From Spirosoma luteum DSM 19990 (GTDB lineage Bacteria > Bacteroidota > Bacteroidia > Cytophagales > Spirosomataceae), in assembly GCF_000374065.1 (NCBI RefSeq), contig NZ_KB893301.1, forward strand, positions 899 through 64,898: 64,000 bases of DNA, in the 5' to 3' direction. Positions 63,068 through 64,000 of this stretch are shown in pieces. The first letter of the stretch is position 1; every line of letters starts with the position of its first letter. Below the pieces are notes generated by a model. The model had not been told where the DNA came from. It ran no database searches and saw only the letters and a list, made by a program, of their open reading frames with translations. Both the position numbers and the translations under genes were made by a program.

Positions 63068-63706
63068 CTAGGTTCGCTTCTTAAAAAACTGATAGACAAT
63101 TGGCAACACAGACAACCCTACGATGCCAAATACAACCAGTTCAAAGTTTTTCTGTACCATCGGGAAATTACCGAAGAAATAGCCCAGCAATGAGATGCTC
63201 GTCACCCAGAGTATGGCTCCTATAATACAGAACTTTATATATGTGCCATATTGCATGCTACCGGCTCCTGCCACAAACGGAGCAATCGTCCTGATAATGG
63301 GGATAAAACGGGCTATGATAACCGTTCGCCCACCGTATTTTTCATAGAACTTTTCGGTTTCAGCGATGTATTCCCGCTTGAAAAACAAGATTCTCTCCCG
63401 CGATTTGATTCGCGTACCCAGAAAGCGACCAACGAAATAGTTGACGTTATCACCCAGCAGGGCAGCTACAATCAGCAGCGGAATAATAACCCATACACTC
63501 AAGTCATTCGTTGGGCGGGCTGCCAGTGCACCAGCTGCAAACAAAAGAGAATCGCCGGGTAGTAGCGGCATCACAATCAAGCCCGTTTCCGTGAAAACAA
63601 TCAGAAAGAGGATGGCGTATAGCAGCACCCCGTATTCATTCGCCCACAGATCGAGGTAGCGATCAAGGTGCAACAGAAAATCAAGTAACGATTTGATAAG
63701 GTCCAT
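63068..63706 (-). CDS. DedA-family membrane protein
   Basis: The 212-residue protein has about five membrane segments and the DedA signature: TGLIVMPLLPGDSLLFAAGA, GDNVNYFVGRFLG and the conserved FEKYGGRTVIIARFIPIIRT-type EKYGGRTVIIARFIPIIRTI followed by PFVAGAGSMQYGTYIKFCI. DedA proteins act in lipid-carrier flipping and membrane homeostasis. It follows the phosphosulfolactate synthase gene on the same strand by 33 bp. Confidence 0.93.
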   Translation of the reverse strand: MDLIKSLLDFLLHLDRYLDLWANEYGVLLYAILFLIVFTETGLIVMPLLPGDSLLFAAGALAARPTNDLSVWVIIPLLIVAALLGDNVNYFVGRFLGTRIKSRERILFFKREYIAETEKFYEKYGGRTVIIARFIPIIRTIAPFVAGAGSMQYGTYIKFCIIGAILWVTSISLLGYFFGNFPMVQKNFELVVFGIVGLSVLPIVYQFFKKRT

Positions 63707-63715
63707 AGTTGGTTT

Positions 63716-63743
63716 GTAAAGACGTACTAATCGACGTCTCTAC
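63716..63743. repeat. GTAGAGACG-type palindromic repeat
   Basis: GTAAAGACGT (63716-63725) pairs with ACGTCTCTAC (63734-63743) with one mismatch and an 8-nt loop. The right arm includes the stop codon of the phosphosulfolactate synthase gene. The sequence resembles GTAGAGACG repeats found widely in cyanobacteria and Bacteroidota. Confidence 0.6.
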
Positions 63744-64000
63744 AGTTTATCTAAAAAGTGAGTGAATGTATCTCCCCGGAGGCCTAACCGAATGGTTTCG
63801 AGCGGGATAACTTCCTGTGGAGCAATATTCCCCAGGTTTACATTAGCACCCAGCAGTTTGACAAACCAAACCTGTTGTTCTTTTTGCGGAGCTTCCCATA
63901 GGATACTCTCGAACGGAATCTGGGTCAGAATTTCTTCAACAAGTCCCTGCCGTACCTCACCACTGGAGCGAAACAGGCCGACGGTACCGCCTTCGCGGGC
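63740..64000 (-). CDS. phosphosulfolactate synthase, C-terminal part (5' truncated)
   Basis: The last 86 codons are open to the right edge and end with TAG at 63740-63742. The segment GLFRSSGEVRQGLVEEIL, ESILWEAPQKEQQVWFVKLL, GANVNLGNIAPQEVIPLE and LGLRGDTFTHFL matches the C-terminal part of ComA-type phosphosulfolactate synthases, which add sulfite to phosphoenolpyruvate. In this phylum the product may feed sulfonolipid or sulfolactate formation, which is inferred. The next genes on this strand are DedA and aroE. Confidence 0.8.
   Translation of the reverse strand, partial: AREGGTVGLFRSSGEVRQGLVEEILTQIPFESILWEAPQKEQQVWFVKLLGANVNLGNIAPQEVIPLETIRLGLRGDTFTHFLDKL

Noticed and set aside
1-64000. 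Insertion sequences, prophage or tRNA/rRNA genes
   Set aside because: No transposase, integrase, phage structural gene or cloverleaf-like intergenic sequence was recognised by eye; a tRNAscan or ISfinder run could still find short cases.

Overview
The window is chromosomal DNA of an aerobic soil- or plant-associated Bacteroidota, most likely Cytophagales close to Spirosoma. This is inferred from protein character, not from a search. Supporting signs are a type IX secretion sorting tail at the left edge, a PadR regulator with a prefix-domain FtsX-type permease, LytS/LytTR regulation, Bacteroidota-style promoters (TTTG, about 20 nt, TAnnTTTG) and no obvious Shine-Dalgarno sites. I see no phage, insertion sequence, CRISPR array, rRNA or tRNA.

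Layout. 1-10 kb: end of a secreted T9SS protein, a DUF1080 protein, mnmA, a PadR/ABC-permease operon with a sigma-54-type promoter, two acidic disordered proteins and meaB. 10-18 kb: housekeeping genes (ispD, queA, HIT, greA, fmt) mixed with a group II decarboxylase and a YdjC-type deacetylase. 18-36 kb is the most coherent accessory region, a complete-looking island for plant aromatic acids. A LysR gene is divergent from a forward operon of DUF3237 protein, MFS transporter, crotonase, feruloyl-CoA synthase-like ligase, secreted alpha/beta hydrolase, MetE-like methyltransferase and amidohydrolase. This operon runs head-on into a reverse operon pcaH-pcaG-pcaB-pcaDC-pobA-pcaIJ-pcaF that carries 4-hydroxybenzoate and protocatechuate to acetyl-CoA and succinyl-CoA. 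An AraC regulator is divergent from pcaH. The forward operon probably imports and activates hydroxycinnamates and shortens their side chain to hydroxybenzoates for the reverse operon. No enzyme for the oxidation step between them is encoded here.

36-43 kb: a YgiQ radical SAM protein and a minimal ethanolamine module (permease, EutB, EutC, divergent AraC regulator). 43-51 kb: DUF983, DUF1593, a LytS/LytTR pair, a zone of gene remnants, then a DUF3500 lipoprotein and a HupE/UreJ-like membrane protein. 51-64 kb: an ABC exporter, YihY, universal stress, SPFH, MFS, a serine hydrolase with TPR, 1-Cys peroxiredoxin, a GH25 lysozyme-like protein, aroE, DedA, and at the right edge the C-terminal end of a phosphosulfolactate synthase.

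Non-coding features worth attention are the sigma-54 promoter with paired TGTCC/GGACA dyads before padR, several intergenic hairpins built from degenerate 7- or 8-nt tandem words that often touch stop codons, a perfect 28-bp palindrome at the start of the HupE-like gene, and strong intrinsic terminators. The strand, frame and motif statements were read from the sequence. Functional names rest on family resemblance recognised by eye.
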